A DNA stretch of 64,000 nt from JARRQJ01 sp963810615 (lineage in GTDB: Bacteria; Pseudomonadota; Gammaproteobacteria; DRLM01). Made by a program: the position numbers and the translations under genes. Location: NCBI GenBank assembly GCA_963810615.1, contig CAWEOA010000007.1, forward strand, positions 558,001 to 622,000. Reading direction: 5' to 3'. Below the pieces are notes generated by a model that worked only from the letters and a program-made list of their open reading frames with translations, was not told the DNA's origin and searched no databases. Below are positions 37,031 through 45,596 of this stretch, in pieces (the first letter of the stretch is position 1; each line of letters opens with the position of its first letter).

Positions 37031-38191
37031 TTATACTGCGGCCGAGGTCTTGGCGCCGGCTATCGTTGCATCGTTGGCGGCGACCGGCGCGGTCGTCGTG
37101 GTGGAAGTATCCCCGCTAGGCAGGGTGCTCGTGCCGGTATCAGCAGGCGCCGTTGTCACATCCGTCGGCGGGGTGGCTGCCGCAGTCGCGCTACCGCCGT
37201 CAAGCGCGGGAGCGGAAGCCTGATTGCCGTTCGCGACCGGCGGCAGTTGCAGGTTCAAGCCGTAGGCGGCAAAGGTCTGCTTCAGGGCCAGGTGCAATGA
37301 ATAATCCGTCAATTGCGAATTGTCGAAATTCAAGCTGCTCGCTTGAGACAGGGCGGCATTGACATCGCCGCCAAAAAATCCGGCGGCCAGTTGATTGACC
37401 TGCCCCGCCAGATCCTGAACCGCCTGCAATTCATTGGCATTGAGATCGCCTTGCACACTGATCGTCACCCGATTGCTGGTAAAGGCCTGGATATCGGTGC
37501 TGCTAAGCTGGGCACTGCCATTGCCGGCCTGAATGTTTTGTATGCTTGCTCCGCTCTTCGAGGCGAAGCTGAGGGTGACGGTGTCGCCTTCCTGGGTATG
37601 GATCTGCAGTTCACCCTTGGCGTTGGAAATCAGTTTGGCGCCCATCGCCGTTACGCTGCCGCCGCCTTGTACCGAATCTGAATTAGCCAGGAAGGCGGAG
37701 TACAGCGATTGCAATTGATCATTGATCTGAGAGATGGCTGTATCGAGTGACGCAGAGCCGCCGGCGTTATTGCCGGCCGGCAATGCCTGGGCCGTTTGCT
37801 GAATGGCGGCGCCGGCCGCATCGTTCACCGCGGCGACCGCAACCGTCGGCGGCGTGCCATTCAATGAATTCAAGGCGGAACTTACGGCACCGGCGAGATC
37901 GTTGCCGGCTTGTTCATCGGCCGTGGCACCCGCGACCGAGACGCCGGTTTGATGCAATTCGAAGTGCTGGCTCAGGGCTATTCGGATCTGATTCACCACC
38001 GCCTGCTTGATCGATCCTTGTGATGCACCACCGCCGATAGCGGAACTGTCGTGTGACTGAGTCGCTGAGGAACGGTCGTGATGTCCGGAATGCTCCGAGC
38101 GCTGCGAATGGTGGGTGTGGTGTGAATGTCCGGGGCGGGACCAGGAAATATGGCCATCCGTGTTGTGAGCGCCTAGTGACAGACCGTGCAT
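37031..38191 (-). CDS. hypothetical protein with His-rich N-terminus
   Basis: 386 residues; ATG 38191 follows a strong GGAGG. No signal peptide or membrane segment is clear. The first 48 residues contain 12 His (GHSHHTHHSQRSEHSGHH), suggesting metal binding. The middle (about 60-310) is Ala/Gln/Asn-rich and helical, with ELQIHTQEGDTVTLSFASK and NRVTISVQGDLNANELQAV resembling a compact beta segment. The C-terminal 70 residues are Pro/Thr/Ala-rich low complexity. I do not recognise the family with confidence. Downstream neighbours encode other surface or secreted proteins. Confidence 0.75.
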   Translation of the reverse strand: MHGLSLGAHNTDGHISWSRPGHSHHTHHSQRSEHSGHHDRSSATQSHDSSAIGGGASQGSIKQAVVNQIRIALSQHFELHQTGVSVAGATADEQAGNDLAGAVSSALNSLNGTPPTVAVAAVNDAAGAAIQQTAQALPAGNNAGGSASLDTAISQINDQLQSLYSAFLANSDSVQGGGSVTAMGAKLISNAKGELQIHTQEGDTVTLSFASKSGASIQNIQAGNGSAQLSSTDIQAFTSNRVTISVQGDLNANELQAVQDLAGQVNQLAAGFFGGDVNAALSQASSLNFDNSQLTDYSLHLALKQTFAAYGLNLQLPPVANGNQASAPALDGGSATAAATPPTDVTTAPADTGTSTLPSGDTSTTTTAPVAANDATIAGAKTSAAV

Positions 38192-38359
38192 ATCCGCCTC
38201 CTTCCCTGAATTTGGCCACCGCGAGCGCGGCGGCAGCTGTTGTTATGCAGCGTATCGGGAAGGCATGTGAGAACTTTAGTAACAACGAGCTCACACTTGG
38301 CCGAATAATATTTATGTCAGGCTGATTTAGCCTCCCTAGAAATGATCTGGCGATGGTAA

Positions 38360-39763
38360 TTAAGTAAGCACTTTATTACGGTGACGCGACTTGCCGTGTT
38401 GCCGCTGCCTGAAAAACGCCGGCAAGATTAATAACGTACCGAACAGGCCTAAGGACCCGCCGCCACCGCTGCCGCTGGCATTAGCAGCACTAGTCGAACT
38501 CACCACGGTATTTCCAAGATAACGTTGGGCGTAGACGCCATTCCAGGACTTATCCTGCGCATAGCTTTGCCAGGCCACGACCGATGCGCTGTCGGAATTC
38601 ATTGCCACTGCCGGTAAGGCTTGGTCCTTCGCGATCGTGGTATTGACCTGGAATTCACCGCCCAGCGTCGCGCCATTCGCATCATAGCGCCGTGCGAAGA
38701 TGCCCTTAAGGTTACCGTCCTGGCCTAGGCTTTCCCAAGCTATGGTAAAAGCGCCCGCATTCATCGCCACCGCCGGTGCGGTCTGTTCGCTTGCGGTCGT
38801 AGTATTCACCGGGAATTCGCCGCCCAGCGCCGTACCGATCACGTCATAGCGCTGTGCGTAAATGCCATAACCATCACCATCCTGAGTCAGGCTCTGCCAG
38901 GCCACGACAAAACCGTCCGCGCTCATCGCCACCGCCGGTGTAGTCTGCTCGTTTAACGTCGTGGTATTGACCGCGAATTCGCTTTTCAGTACCGCGCCCG
39001 CCGCATCATAGAGCTGGGCGTAGATGCCGTTACCATCGCCGTCCTGGGCGGCACTTTGCCAGCTTACGACAAAATCGCCCGCCGTATTCATCGCAAGCGC
39101 AACTGCGGCCTGGTCGTTCGCGATGGTGGTGTTGACCCTGAAATCCGACCCGCTGGCGACACCGTCGGCGGCAAAGCGCCGCGCGAAGATGTCCTCATCG
39201 CCATTAATCTCATCGAAATTCTCCCACGCCACGACATAATTACCCGACCCATCCACGGCTACCGCCGGTTTGGTCGAGAACGTCAAGCTGGAAACGGGTG
39301 TACTGGTCACTTCCTGATCATTGCCAAGTGCCGTGCCGGCCGCGTCGAAGCGCCGGCTGTAGACGTGCAAGTTGCCGTCCTGGTCCATGCTTTCCCACAC
39401 CACCACGAAAGCGCCCGTGGCATTCATTGCCACTCTGGGCAATTGGTCATCCTCGCCTATGACGGTGTTGACCTGGAATTCACCGCCCTGGGCCGCGCCC
39501 GCCGCATTGTAGCGCTGCGCGTAAATCCCGGAAAAATCGCCGGGCGCCTGAATAGAGCTTTCCCACACCACGACAAAACTACCGGCTTCATTGATGGCCA
39601 CCGCAGGGTTCTGCTGGTCGGCCAGCGTATAGGTATTGACTTGAAATTCGCTCCCGGCAGGATCACCCACCGCGGCGAATACCGCCGTGCTAGATACGCT
39701 CAGCGCCAGTGAAATCACCAGCAACGCCGGGCGTCTATAAAAAGATAACATTGGGGTCATCAT
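38360..39763 (-). CDS. secreted repeat protein with GlyGly-CTERM-like tail
   Basis: 467 residues from ATG 39763. A signal peptide (ALLVISLALSVSSTAVFA) is followed by about seven repeats of some 50 residues with the pattern EFQVNT-x-x-A-x-x-QxxPAVAMN-xxGxFVVxWES-xxQDGxxxGIYAQRYDAxG. This is likely a beta-propeller or beta-sandwich array. The C-terminus is Gly/Ser-rich, then a hydrophobic stretch and a basic end (SGGGGSLGLFGTLLILPAFF then RQRQ), as in GlyGly-CTERM proteins processed by rhombosortase and moved by type II secretion. No rhombosortase is in the window. The RTX-repeat gene lies just upstream. Confidence 0.82.
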   Translation of the reverse strand: MMTPMLSFYRRPALLVISLALSVSSTAVFAAVGDPAGSEFQVNTYTLADQQNPAVAINEAGSFVVVWESSIQAPGDFSGIYAQRYNAAGAAQGGEFQVNTVIGEDDQLPRVAMNATGAFVVVWESMDQDGNLHVYSRRFDAAGTALGNDQEVTSTPVSSLTFSTKPAVAVDGSGNYVVAWENFDEINGDEDIFARRFAADGVASGSDFRVNTTIANDQAAVALAMNTAGDFVVSWQSAAQDGDGNGIYAQLYDAAGAVLKSEFAVNTTTLNEQTTPAVAMSADGFVVAWQSLTQDGDGYGIYAQRYDVIGTALGGEFPVNTTTASEQTAPAVAMNAGAFTIAWESLGQDGNLKGIFARRYDANGATLGGEFQVNTTIAKDQALPAVAMNSDSASVVAWQSYAQDKSWNGVYAQRYLGNTVVSSTSAANASGSGGGGSLGLFGTLLILPAFFRQRQHGKSRHRNKVLT

Positions 39764-39780
39764 TAGGCTTTCGAGAGAAC

Positions 39781-39819
39781 CCCGCCTCACCAGGCACTGA
39801 TGAATCCTGGCAAGGCGGG
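39781..39819 (-). terminator. nested hairpin after the RTX-repeat gene
   Basis: CCCGCCT (39781-39787) pairs with AGGCGGG (39813-39819), and CCAGG (39790-39794) pairs with CCTGG (39806-39810) inside. It lies between the RTX gene stop and the next start on the same strand. No T run follows, so termination is uncertain; it could stabilise or punctuate the message. Confidence 0.45.
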
Positions 39820-39850
39820 ATTGTCATGCTAGCTTCACTTTAAATCAGGC

Positions 39851-40978
39851 TTAGGTGTTTGTTTCGCAGCTACCGTCTTCGCTGTCGCCGCTGCCGCCGC
39901 TCGCACAGGAATCCGCGCCGTTACCGCCCGACTCGGAATCATGGCCGAGGCCGCCGTCGAGCGAGTCATCGCCGTCACCACCATCCAGGGTGTCATCACC
40001 GGAGCCGCCCGACAGCGTATCATTGCCGGCATCGCCCGATTCATTATCACTGCCGGGACCACCTTCCAGCGTATCATCACCGTTACCGCCAGATAAGGTA
40101 TCGTTATGAGGGCCGCCGTCCAGAATGTCATTGCCGTCGTCGCCCGACAGGGTGTCATTGCCTGAATTGCCGTCCAGAGTGTCGTCACCGTTACCGCCCG
40201 ATTCCTGATCGTCGCCGGGACCGCCTATGAGATTATCATCACCGTCATCGCCGGCCAACGTGTCGTCACCGGAGCTGCCGTTTAACACATCATTACCGGC
40301 ACCGCCCGTTAGATTGTCATTGCCCGAGCCGCCCAATACGATATCATCGTCATCACCACCGTCCAGGCTGTCATCGCCGAGGCTGCCTCTCAGTAGATCA
40401 AATCCCGCCTGACCTGCCAGTTGATCATTACCCAGACCGCCATCCATATAATCGTCGCCGTTGCCGCCATCGAGAATGTCGTCATCGGCGGCGCCGTACA
40501 GGCGATCATTACCGTCATCACCGGCGAGGGTATCCATGCCGGCGTTACCGTATTCCCTGTCGTTACCGGCACCACCATGGATATCATCGTCACCTTTACC
40601 CCCGACGATCTTGTCATCGCCGTCATCGCCTTGGATGATATCGTTACCGTTGCCGCCTATGACCAGGTCATTGCCGGCCCCGGCCAGGACGACATCGTTA
40701 CCGTCACCCGCAATGATGCGGTCGTTGCCGTCATCACCGCAGATCACGTCGTCGCCGTCTTTACCAAGAATCAAATCGTTTCCGCCTAGACCATTGATCA
40801 CATCGGGACCGTTGGTGCCGACGATTCTGTCGTTGCCGGCGGTGCCGTAAATGGTCACCGGCAGACCATTGCAGGTGTCGGGGTTACCCGGATCCGCGAC
40901 GGCATGGGTTGACATCAGCGCACCGAATACCCCGGCAATCGCGTAGGATAATTTCTTCTTCATGAATCCCACTTTCAT
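39851..40978 (-). CDS. Sec-exported protein built of RTX calcium-binding repeats
   Basis: 375 residues. ATG 40978 has AGGAGG eight bases before it; the ATG at 40963 is an alternative. A signal peptide (KKKLSYAIAGVFGALMSTHAVA) is followed by DPGNPDTCNG and then more than 30 nearly continuous nonapeptides of the GGxGxDxUx type (for example GGNGNDIIQ, GDDGNDRLY), ending SCASGGSGDSEDGSCETNT. Such repeats form calcium-loaded parallel beta-rolls. Unlike classical RTX toxins there is no catalytic domain and no type I secretion tail, and a Sec signal is present. A cell-surface or matrix role is inferred. Confidence 0.88.
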   Translation of the reverse strand: MKVGFMKKKLSYAIAGVFGALMSTHAVADPGNPDTCNGLPVTIYGTAGNDRIVGTNGPDVINGLGGNDLILGKDGDDVICGDDGNDRIIAGDGNDVVLAGAGNDLVIGGNGNDIIQGDDGDDKIVGGKGDDDIHGGAGNDREYGNAGMDTLAGDDGNDRLYGAADDDILDGGNGDDYMDGGLGNDQLAGQAGFDLLRGSLGDDSLDGGDDDDIVLGGSGNDNLTGGAGNDVLNGSSGDDTLAGDDGDDNLIGGPGDDQESGGNGDDTLDGNSGNDTLSGDDGNDILDGGPHNDTLSGGNGDDTLEGGPGSDNESGDAGNDTLSGGSGDDTLDGGDGDDSLDGGLGHDSESGGNGADSCASGGSGDSEDGSCETNT

Positions 40979-41071
40979 TCCTACATCCTCCTAATTGTTA
41001 TCATTAAAATTAAAAACAAAGGAAACACCTGCAATACACGAAGCTCGAATCTAGCTAGCGACGATTAATTC

Positions 41072-41088
41072 AACATTAATTTAATGTT
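41072..41088. promoter_or_regulatory. AT-rich palindrome, possible operator
   Basis: AACATTAA-T-TTAATGTT is a perfect 8-base inverted repeat around one base. It lies in the 330-base gap between the divergent RTX gene (start 40978) and the HEAT-repeat gene (start 41309). The rest of the gap is AT-rich and holds no gene that I can see. Binding by a dimeric regulator is a guess. Confidence 0.35.
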
Positions 41089-41308
41089 AATTAGGCGCTT
41101 AGAATATTTCTAAGCCAGCAGCGATAATACCCCCGTAAGATGCCGTGCTTCTCTGCGACGATTATCTTGACAATCTCACTAGAAGCCTGTCTGGCGACAG
41201 CGGACCAGAAGATCGTGGAGAAATGCGTGCCGCGATTAACAGGGCTTTTAATATTCTATTAAGCACCATACCGTTAGGATTTAAAAAAGTAACAGAGGAA
41301 AGATTTGG

Positions 41309-42526
41309 ATGAGCCCCGTGACCATTATGAGCCTTCTCAAACGGGCCGTGACCCCATTCCTCGCGCTTTCCTTGGCCATCGCCCTGCTGGCGCTTTATGA
41401 AAGCAAGATAACCACGCATGAACTCGAACGGGAACTAGCGGCTACGGCACCGGGTTACGCCATCGCCGGCAAAGATGCATCTCCTGCCAACGCAGAACAT
41501 CTACGTGGCGCAACCTCCGATCATGCTGCAGCACCGACTAATGAGCATCTATCCGACGTCACTATCGTAATCTTGGATAGCGGCAAGGCGCTTCCCCTCG
41601 CCTTTAAGTTGGGCAAGCACTACATCAAAATGCCGGGGCCGTCCTCCTGGCCGTCAGTCGGTAAGCAGGATGCGGCGAACGCTGACAAAGGCCGATATCT
41701 CGCGGCCATCATCGATACGGCCGACGTGTTGCGTGCCAACGGCCACAACGCAAATGATGCATTCGATCTCATGGTCGGTGGCACCGAACTCAACGCAGGC
41801 AATACCTTCCGCATTAAGGGAAATCATCAATCGTTCTTAGCCGAAGACGACAACCAGCCTGCCGTGGAATACCACACGCAGGCGGGAGAACAAGGCATCT
41901 GGCGTTCGCTGCAGTTCAAGAACATCGTCTTGAGTCATGCCCAGGTGCCTTCCCTGGAGGATCATCTGGTATTGCCGCAAGACGCAACGGTCGCGAATCG
42001 GCCGGCCGCTGTTCACGAGGCGCCGTTTAGCGCGCAACCGGCTATAGCTGCCAAACCGATGAATGCAGTCAATACCGCCCTGGTCACACCACTCGAAGAT
42101 GCTACTCCCGAGTCCACGCGCAAATACGTAGAAGCGCTGGACAGTCAGGACCCCGCGGTTCGCGCGGATGCCATTCAAAGCCTGATCGTAAACGGCTATC
42201 GTGAGGCGGCACCTAACACTGACAGCAATGCCACGATGGAATCCATCATCTCGAAATCCTTGTTGGATAATAATCCCAGCGTTCGCGCCACGACCCTGGA
42301 AGCACTGGACGCCTATGATGGAAACCTGCCCCAGGCGACGCTCAGCCACATGGCCCTCAACGACAGTAATCCCGGATTGCGGGTTCAAGCGTTGGATTTG
42401 CTGGTGGAGCGCTTCGGCCAACAGGCGGCGGCCACATTGAAAGAGGCCAGTCATGATTCCGACCCACGCGTGAGCCGCATGGCCGATCAGATGCTCATCG
42501 AATTCGCGAATCAGTCACAACCCTGA
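41309..42526 (+). CDS. membrane-anchored HEAT-repeat protein of unknown function
   Basis: 405 residues; ATG 41309 with GAGGAAAG upstream. One N-terminal membrane segment (about residues 9-30, RAVTPFLALSLAIALLALYES) lacks a clear cleavage site, so it may be an anchored periplasmic protein. The middle (80-230) is a beta-rich domain I do not recognise. The C-terminal 140 residues have HEAT-like helical pairs (LDSQDPAVRADAIQSLI, LDNNPSVRATTLEAL, LNDSNPGLRVQALDLLV, SHDSDPRVSRMADQML). It is divergent from the RTX gene. HEAT arrays usually bind other proteins. Confidence 0.78.
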   Translation: MSPVTIMSLLKRAVTPFLALSLAIALLALYESKITTHELERELAATAPGYAIAGKDASPANAEHLRGATSDHAAAPTNEHLSDVTIVILDSGKALPLAFKLGKHYIKMPGPSSWPSVGKQDAANADKGRYLAAIIDTADVLRANGHNANDAFDLMVGGTELNAGNTFRIKGNHQSFLAEDDNQPAVEYHTQAGEQGIWRSLQFKNIVLSHAQVPSLEDHLVLPQDATVANRPAAVHEAPFSAQPAIAAKPMNAVNTALVTPLEDATPESTRKYVEALDSQDPAVRADAIQSLIVNGYREAAPNTDSNATMESIISKSLLDNNPSVRATTLEALDAYDGNLPQATLSHMALNDSNPGLRVQALDLLVERFGQQAAATLKEASHDSDPRVSRMADQMLIEFANQSQP

Positions 42527-42564
42527 ACCTCACTGTCTACGAGTAATAACGGCCTTGCTGATCG

Positions 42565-43227
42565 TCACACGTCCGCCGAAGGGCAGCGCCGTGCCAGGCA
42601 ACATGCCTCGCAACGCGGCCGCGGCCGACAGAAATCCTTGGCGTGGCGCACGATGAGGGCGTGAAACTCGTTGTACAGCGCCACCGAGTCGCGTTTGCCG
42701 CGGGTCTCGCCTTGCAGACGCGTTTCGACATGCTCGCGCAAGTGTTCATATGGCTCGTCACCCGCCGCCAGTTGCAGGCGTGACAGCAGGCGCCGCGTAT
42801 AGGCATCGATGACGAAGATGGGACGGTGGAAGGCATAGAGCAGGATGTCGTCCGCGGTTTCGGGACCGACCCCGTTGATGCCCAGCAACTCCTGCCGCAG
42901 GACAGCGGTATCCATTCGCCGCAGTTTCTTCTCGCCGCCGCGCGCTACGTACCAGGCGCAAAAATTGCGCAGGCGTTCGGCCTTGACGTTGAAATAGCCC
43001 GCGGGGCGTATCCAGGCCGCCACGCGCCCTTGCGGCGTGCGTAAAATCACTTCCGCGTCCATGGCCTGCTCCGCATGCAGATTGGCGATGGCCTTTTCCA
43101 CATTGATCCACGCGGTGTTTTGCGTCAACACCGCACCGACCATAACCTCGAACGAGGTGCGCGCCGGCCACCAGTGTTGCGGGCCGTAGCACGCCAACAG
43201 CAGGTCGTGCAGCTTGAGGAGCGTCAT
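42565..43227 (-). CDS. endonuclease III-like (HhH-GPD) DNA glycosylase with iron-sulphur motif
   Basis: 220 residues. The helix-hairpin-helix is LLGINGVGPETADDIL, followed by the catalytic Asp in VIDAYTRRLL. The position of the Schiff-base Lys of Nth (GVGRKTA) is Glu here, so a monofunctional glycosylase of the MagIII or archaeal Nth-related type is more likely than a glycosylase/lyase. The C-terminal C-x5-C-x2-C-x5-C (CRPRPRCEACCLARRC) should bind a 4Fe-4S cluster. The start overlaps the rluB stop by four bases, suggesting coupled translation. It acts in base-excision repair; the lesion is unknown. Confidence 0.88.
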   Translation of the reverse strand: MTLLKLHDLLLACYGPQHWWPARTSFEVMVGAVLTQNTAWINVEKAIANLHAEQAMDAEVILRTPQGRVAAWIRPAGYFNVKAERLRNFCAWYVARGGEKKLRRMDTAVLRQELLGINGVGPETADDILLYAFHRPIFVIDAYTRRLLSRLQLAAGDEPYEHLREHVETRLQGETRGKRDSVALYNEFHALIVRHAKDFCRPRPRCEACCLARRCPSADV

Positions 43228-44078
43228 GAACGCTTGGCGCTGGACCTGCGACGCGGTGAAAAGGATTTTCCGGGGGCGGTGGAGCGGCGAGACATGGGTC
43301 TGCTCATGGGTTTAGGCTTAGGTGGTTTCTCGATCTTGGCCATTCCCGCCGCGATCAACAAGTCATTCACTGCAGCCTCGTCCAATTCGCGATGCCGTCC
43401 GGGCAACAGACCCTTGGGCAGCGCCACCGGTCCGTAACGCACGCGCATCAGACGACTCACCGTCACGCCCTGGGATTCCCATAGGCGCCGCACCTCGCGG
43501 TTGCGTCCTTCGCGGACGATGACGTGATACCAATGATTGCTGCCCTGGCCGCCGGCATCGACGACGGCATCGAAGCGGGCGGGACCGTCCTCCAAGCTCA
43601 CACCGTCGCGCAGACGGCGCAACATGGCATCGTCCACCTCGCCCAGCACCCGCACCGCGTACTCGCGCTCCATGCCGCCGGAAGGATGCATGAGGCGATG
43701 GGCCAGCTCGCCGTCGTTGGTGAACAGCAAGAGTCCCAGCGTGGTGTAATCGAGACGGCCGACCGCCACCCAGCGTCCGGCAACGCGCGGCAGACGATCG
43801 AACACCGTGGCGCGGCCTTCGGGGTCGGCGCGGGTGCAGACTTCGCCGCTGGGCTTGTTATAGATCAACACCCGCGGTAGCGGCGCGACCGCTGTTTCCC
43901 AAATCACCGCCTTGCCGTCGATGCATACCACATCGCCCGGCGCCACGGCGGCACCGATGTTCGCCGTTTGGCCGTTTACGGTAATGCGTCCGGCGCGTAT
44001 CCATTCTTCGATGGCGCGCCGCGAACCGCAACCCGCCTGCGCCAGACGTTTGTGCAAGCGTTGTGCTGCTTCAGTCAT
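43224..44078 (-). CDS. rluB: 23S rRNA pseudouridine synthase RluB
   Basis: 284 residues from ATG 44078 (MTEAAQRLHKRLAQAG), ten bases past the scpB stop; the frame continues upstream to 44153, but that would run 65 bases into scpB. An N-terminal S4 domain (GSRRAIEEWIRAGRITVNG) is followed by the RsuA-type catalytic domain with Asp in GRLDYTTLGLL. The tail is Lys/Arg/Pro-rich (PKPKPMSRPMSRRS), as in many RluB proteins. It modifies U2605 of 23S rRNA (E. coli numbering). rluB next to scpAB is a common arrangement. Confidence 0.92.
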   Translation of the reverse strand: MTEAAQRLHKRLAQAGCGSRRAIEEWIRAGRITVNGQTANIGAAVAPGDVVCIDGKAVIWETAVAPLPRVLIYNKPSGEVCTRADPEGRATVFDRLPRVAGRWVAVGRLDYTTLGLLLFTNDGELAHRLMHPSGGMEREYAVRVLGEVDDAMLRRLRDGVSLEDGPARFDAVVDAGGQGSNHWYHVIVREGRNREVRRLWESQGVTVSRLMRVRYGPVALPKGLLPGRHRELDEAAVNDLLIAAGMAKIEKPPKPKPMSRPMSRRSTAPGKSFSPRRRSSAKRS

Positions 44079-44088
44079 AGGGGGATCA

Positions 44089-44766
44089 TCAATGTACGGT
44101 ATGAAGAGCGCCGCTCTCTTCCGCGTCGGAGCGGGTTTCCACGGCGGGTTCATGCTCTTCCGTGTCCGCCTCCGTCGCCGAGACTTCGCCGGCCATGGGC
44201 GGAAGAAGGTCCGCCAGGTCGCTGGCGATCATCTCCAGGCTCCGAATCTCCGCAAGGGACGGCAAGTCTCCCAGGCTCTTGAGGTTGAAATAATCCAGGA
44301 ATTCGCGGGTGGTACCGAACAGGGCCGGCTTGCCGGGGACTTCGCGGTGGCCCACCACACGTATCCATTCCCGTTCCTGCAGGGTCTTGATGATGTTGCT
44401 GCTGACCGTGACGCCGCGGATATCTTCGATCTCGGCGCGGGTGATGGGTTGGCGATAGGCGATCAGCACCAGGGTCTCCAGCAAGGCGCGGGAATAACGG
44501 GGTGTGCGTTCCTCATACAGGCGCGATACCCACGGCGCCAGCTCCCTTTTCACCTGTAAGCGGAAACCGCTGCTCACTTCCTTGAGTTCGATGCCGCGCT
44601 CGGCGCAATCCTCACTCAAAGACGCTAAGGCCTCGCGCACCTCCGCGGCCTCGGGACCCGCTTCCTCGGGAAACAAGGCGCGCAGGCGCTCCACGCTCAG
44701 GGGCTCACCGGCCGCCAGCATGGCGGCCTCAAGAATATTCTTCAACTGCTGCGGGTTCACTGACAT
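44089..44766 (-). CDS. scpB: segregation and condensation protein B
   Basis: 225 residues with two winged-helix domains: NILEAAMLAAGEPLSVERL at the start, and LETLVLIAYRQPITRAEIEDIRGV then LFGTTREFLDYFNLKSL in the middle, all ScpB hallmarks. The acidic C-terminal tail (from about residue 190) is variable. ScpB dimers bind ScpA and SMC in chromosome compaction. The start lies 38 bases inside scpA, a strong sign of coupled translation. Confidence 0.95.
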   Translation of the reverse strand: MSVNPQQLKNILEAAMLAAGEPLSVERLRALFPEEAGPEAAEVREALASLSEDCAERGIELKEVSSGFRLQVKRELAPWVSRLYEERTPRYSRALLETLVLIAYRQPITRAEIEDIRGVTVSSNIIKTLQEREWIRVVGHREVPGKPALFGTTREFLDYFNLKSLGDLPSLAEIRSLEMIASDLADLLPPMAGEVSATEADTEEHEPAVETRSDAEESGALHTVH

Positions 44767-45577
44767 GCTGTGGCGCTCTTACATAAATGGGACCATAGGG
44801 TTCCGTTTGTACAATTTCGATAAGTGACTCTTTGATCAATTCCAGGACGGCGAGAAAGGTCACCACCACCCCGAGCTTGCCTTCCTCGGCCTTGAACAAA
44901 CTGGGAAACGAGGTAAATTTTTCCGTCGTCACCGCGCTCAACACATTGGACATGCGCTCGCGTACCGACAGCGGCTCCATGTGCACATGATGATTGGAAA
45001 ACATCTCGGCACGGAGTAATACGTCCTTCAGCGCCAGCAACAACTCCTGCAGGGCCACCGCCGGCTGCGGACGCGGCCCGCCGCGCGGCGGCGCATCGAG
45101 TTTCACGGTGAAGGTATCGCGCTCCATGCGCGGCAAGGCATCCAGATCCTCGGCGGCCTTTTTGAAGCGCTCGTATTCCTGCAGGCGACGGATCAATTCG
45201 GCGCGTGGATCCTCCTCTTCGCCCTCCTCGGTCTTGGGGCGCGGCAGCAGCATGCGTGACTTGATCTCGGTGAGCATGGCGGCCATCACCAGATATTCCG
45301 CCGCCAACTCCAGGCGCAGGCCCTTCATCACTTCGACATAGGCCATGTACTGGTGGGTGATTTCGGCGACGGGGATATCGAGGATATCCAGGTTCTGGCG
45401 GCGAATCAGGTAAAGCAGCAAATCCAAGGGCCCTTCGAAGGCATCGAGAAATACCTCCAGGGCATCCGGTGGGATATAGAGATCCTTGGGCATCTCCGTC
45501 AGGGGCGTACCCCGCACCATGGCCAGAGGCAGCTCGGGTAATTCCACGACAGGTGCTTCTGTAATGACGTTCGACAT
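44729..45577 (-). CDS. scpA: segregation and condensation protein A
   Basis: 282 residues. FEGPLDLLLYLIRRQNLDILDIPVAEITHQYM is split across the kleisin N-terminal domain near residues 48-80, followed by LAAEYLVMAAMLTEIKSRMLLP. The C-terminal winged helix (VTFLAVLELIKESLIEIVQ) contacts SMC. Bacterial kleisin of the Smc-ScpAB complex; an SMC gene is not in the window. The N-terminus carries about 40 residues more than the shortest ScpA proteins. Confidence 0.95.
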   Translation of the reverse strand: MSNVITEAPVVELPELPLAMVRGTPLTEMPKDLYIPPDALEVFLDAFEGPLDLLLYLIRRQNLDILDIPVAEITHQYMAYVEVMKGLRLELAAEYLVMAAMLTEIKSRMLLPRPKTEEGEEEDPRAELIRRLQEYERFKKAAEDLDALPRMERDTFTVKLDAPPRGGPRPQPAVALQELLLALKDVLLRAEMFSNHHVHMEPLSVRERMSNVLSAVTTEKFTSFPSLFKAEEGKLGVVVTFLAVLELIKESLIEIVQTEPYGPIYVRAPQHVSEPAAVEEYS

Positions 45578-45596
45578 GGATTAAGGCTTCACACTC

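Noticed and set aside
39851..40900. Tandem repeats that might be a CRISPR or satellite array
   Set aside because: The period is 27 bases, matching coding nonapeptides of the RTX type, without spacer/repeat structure.
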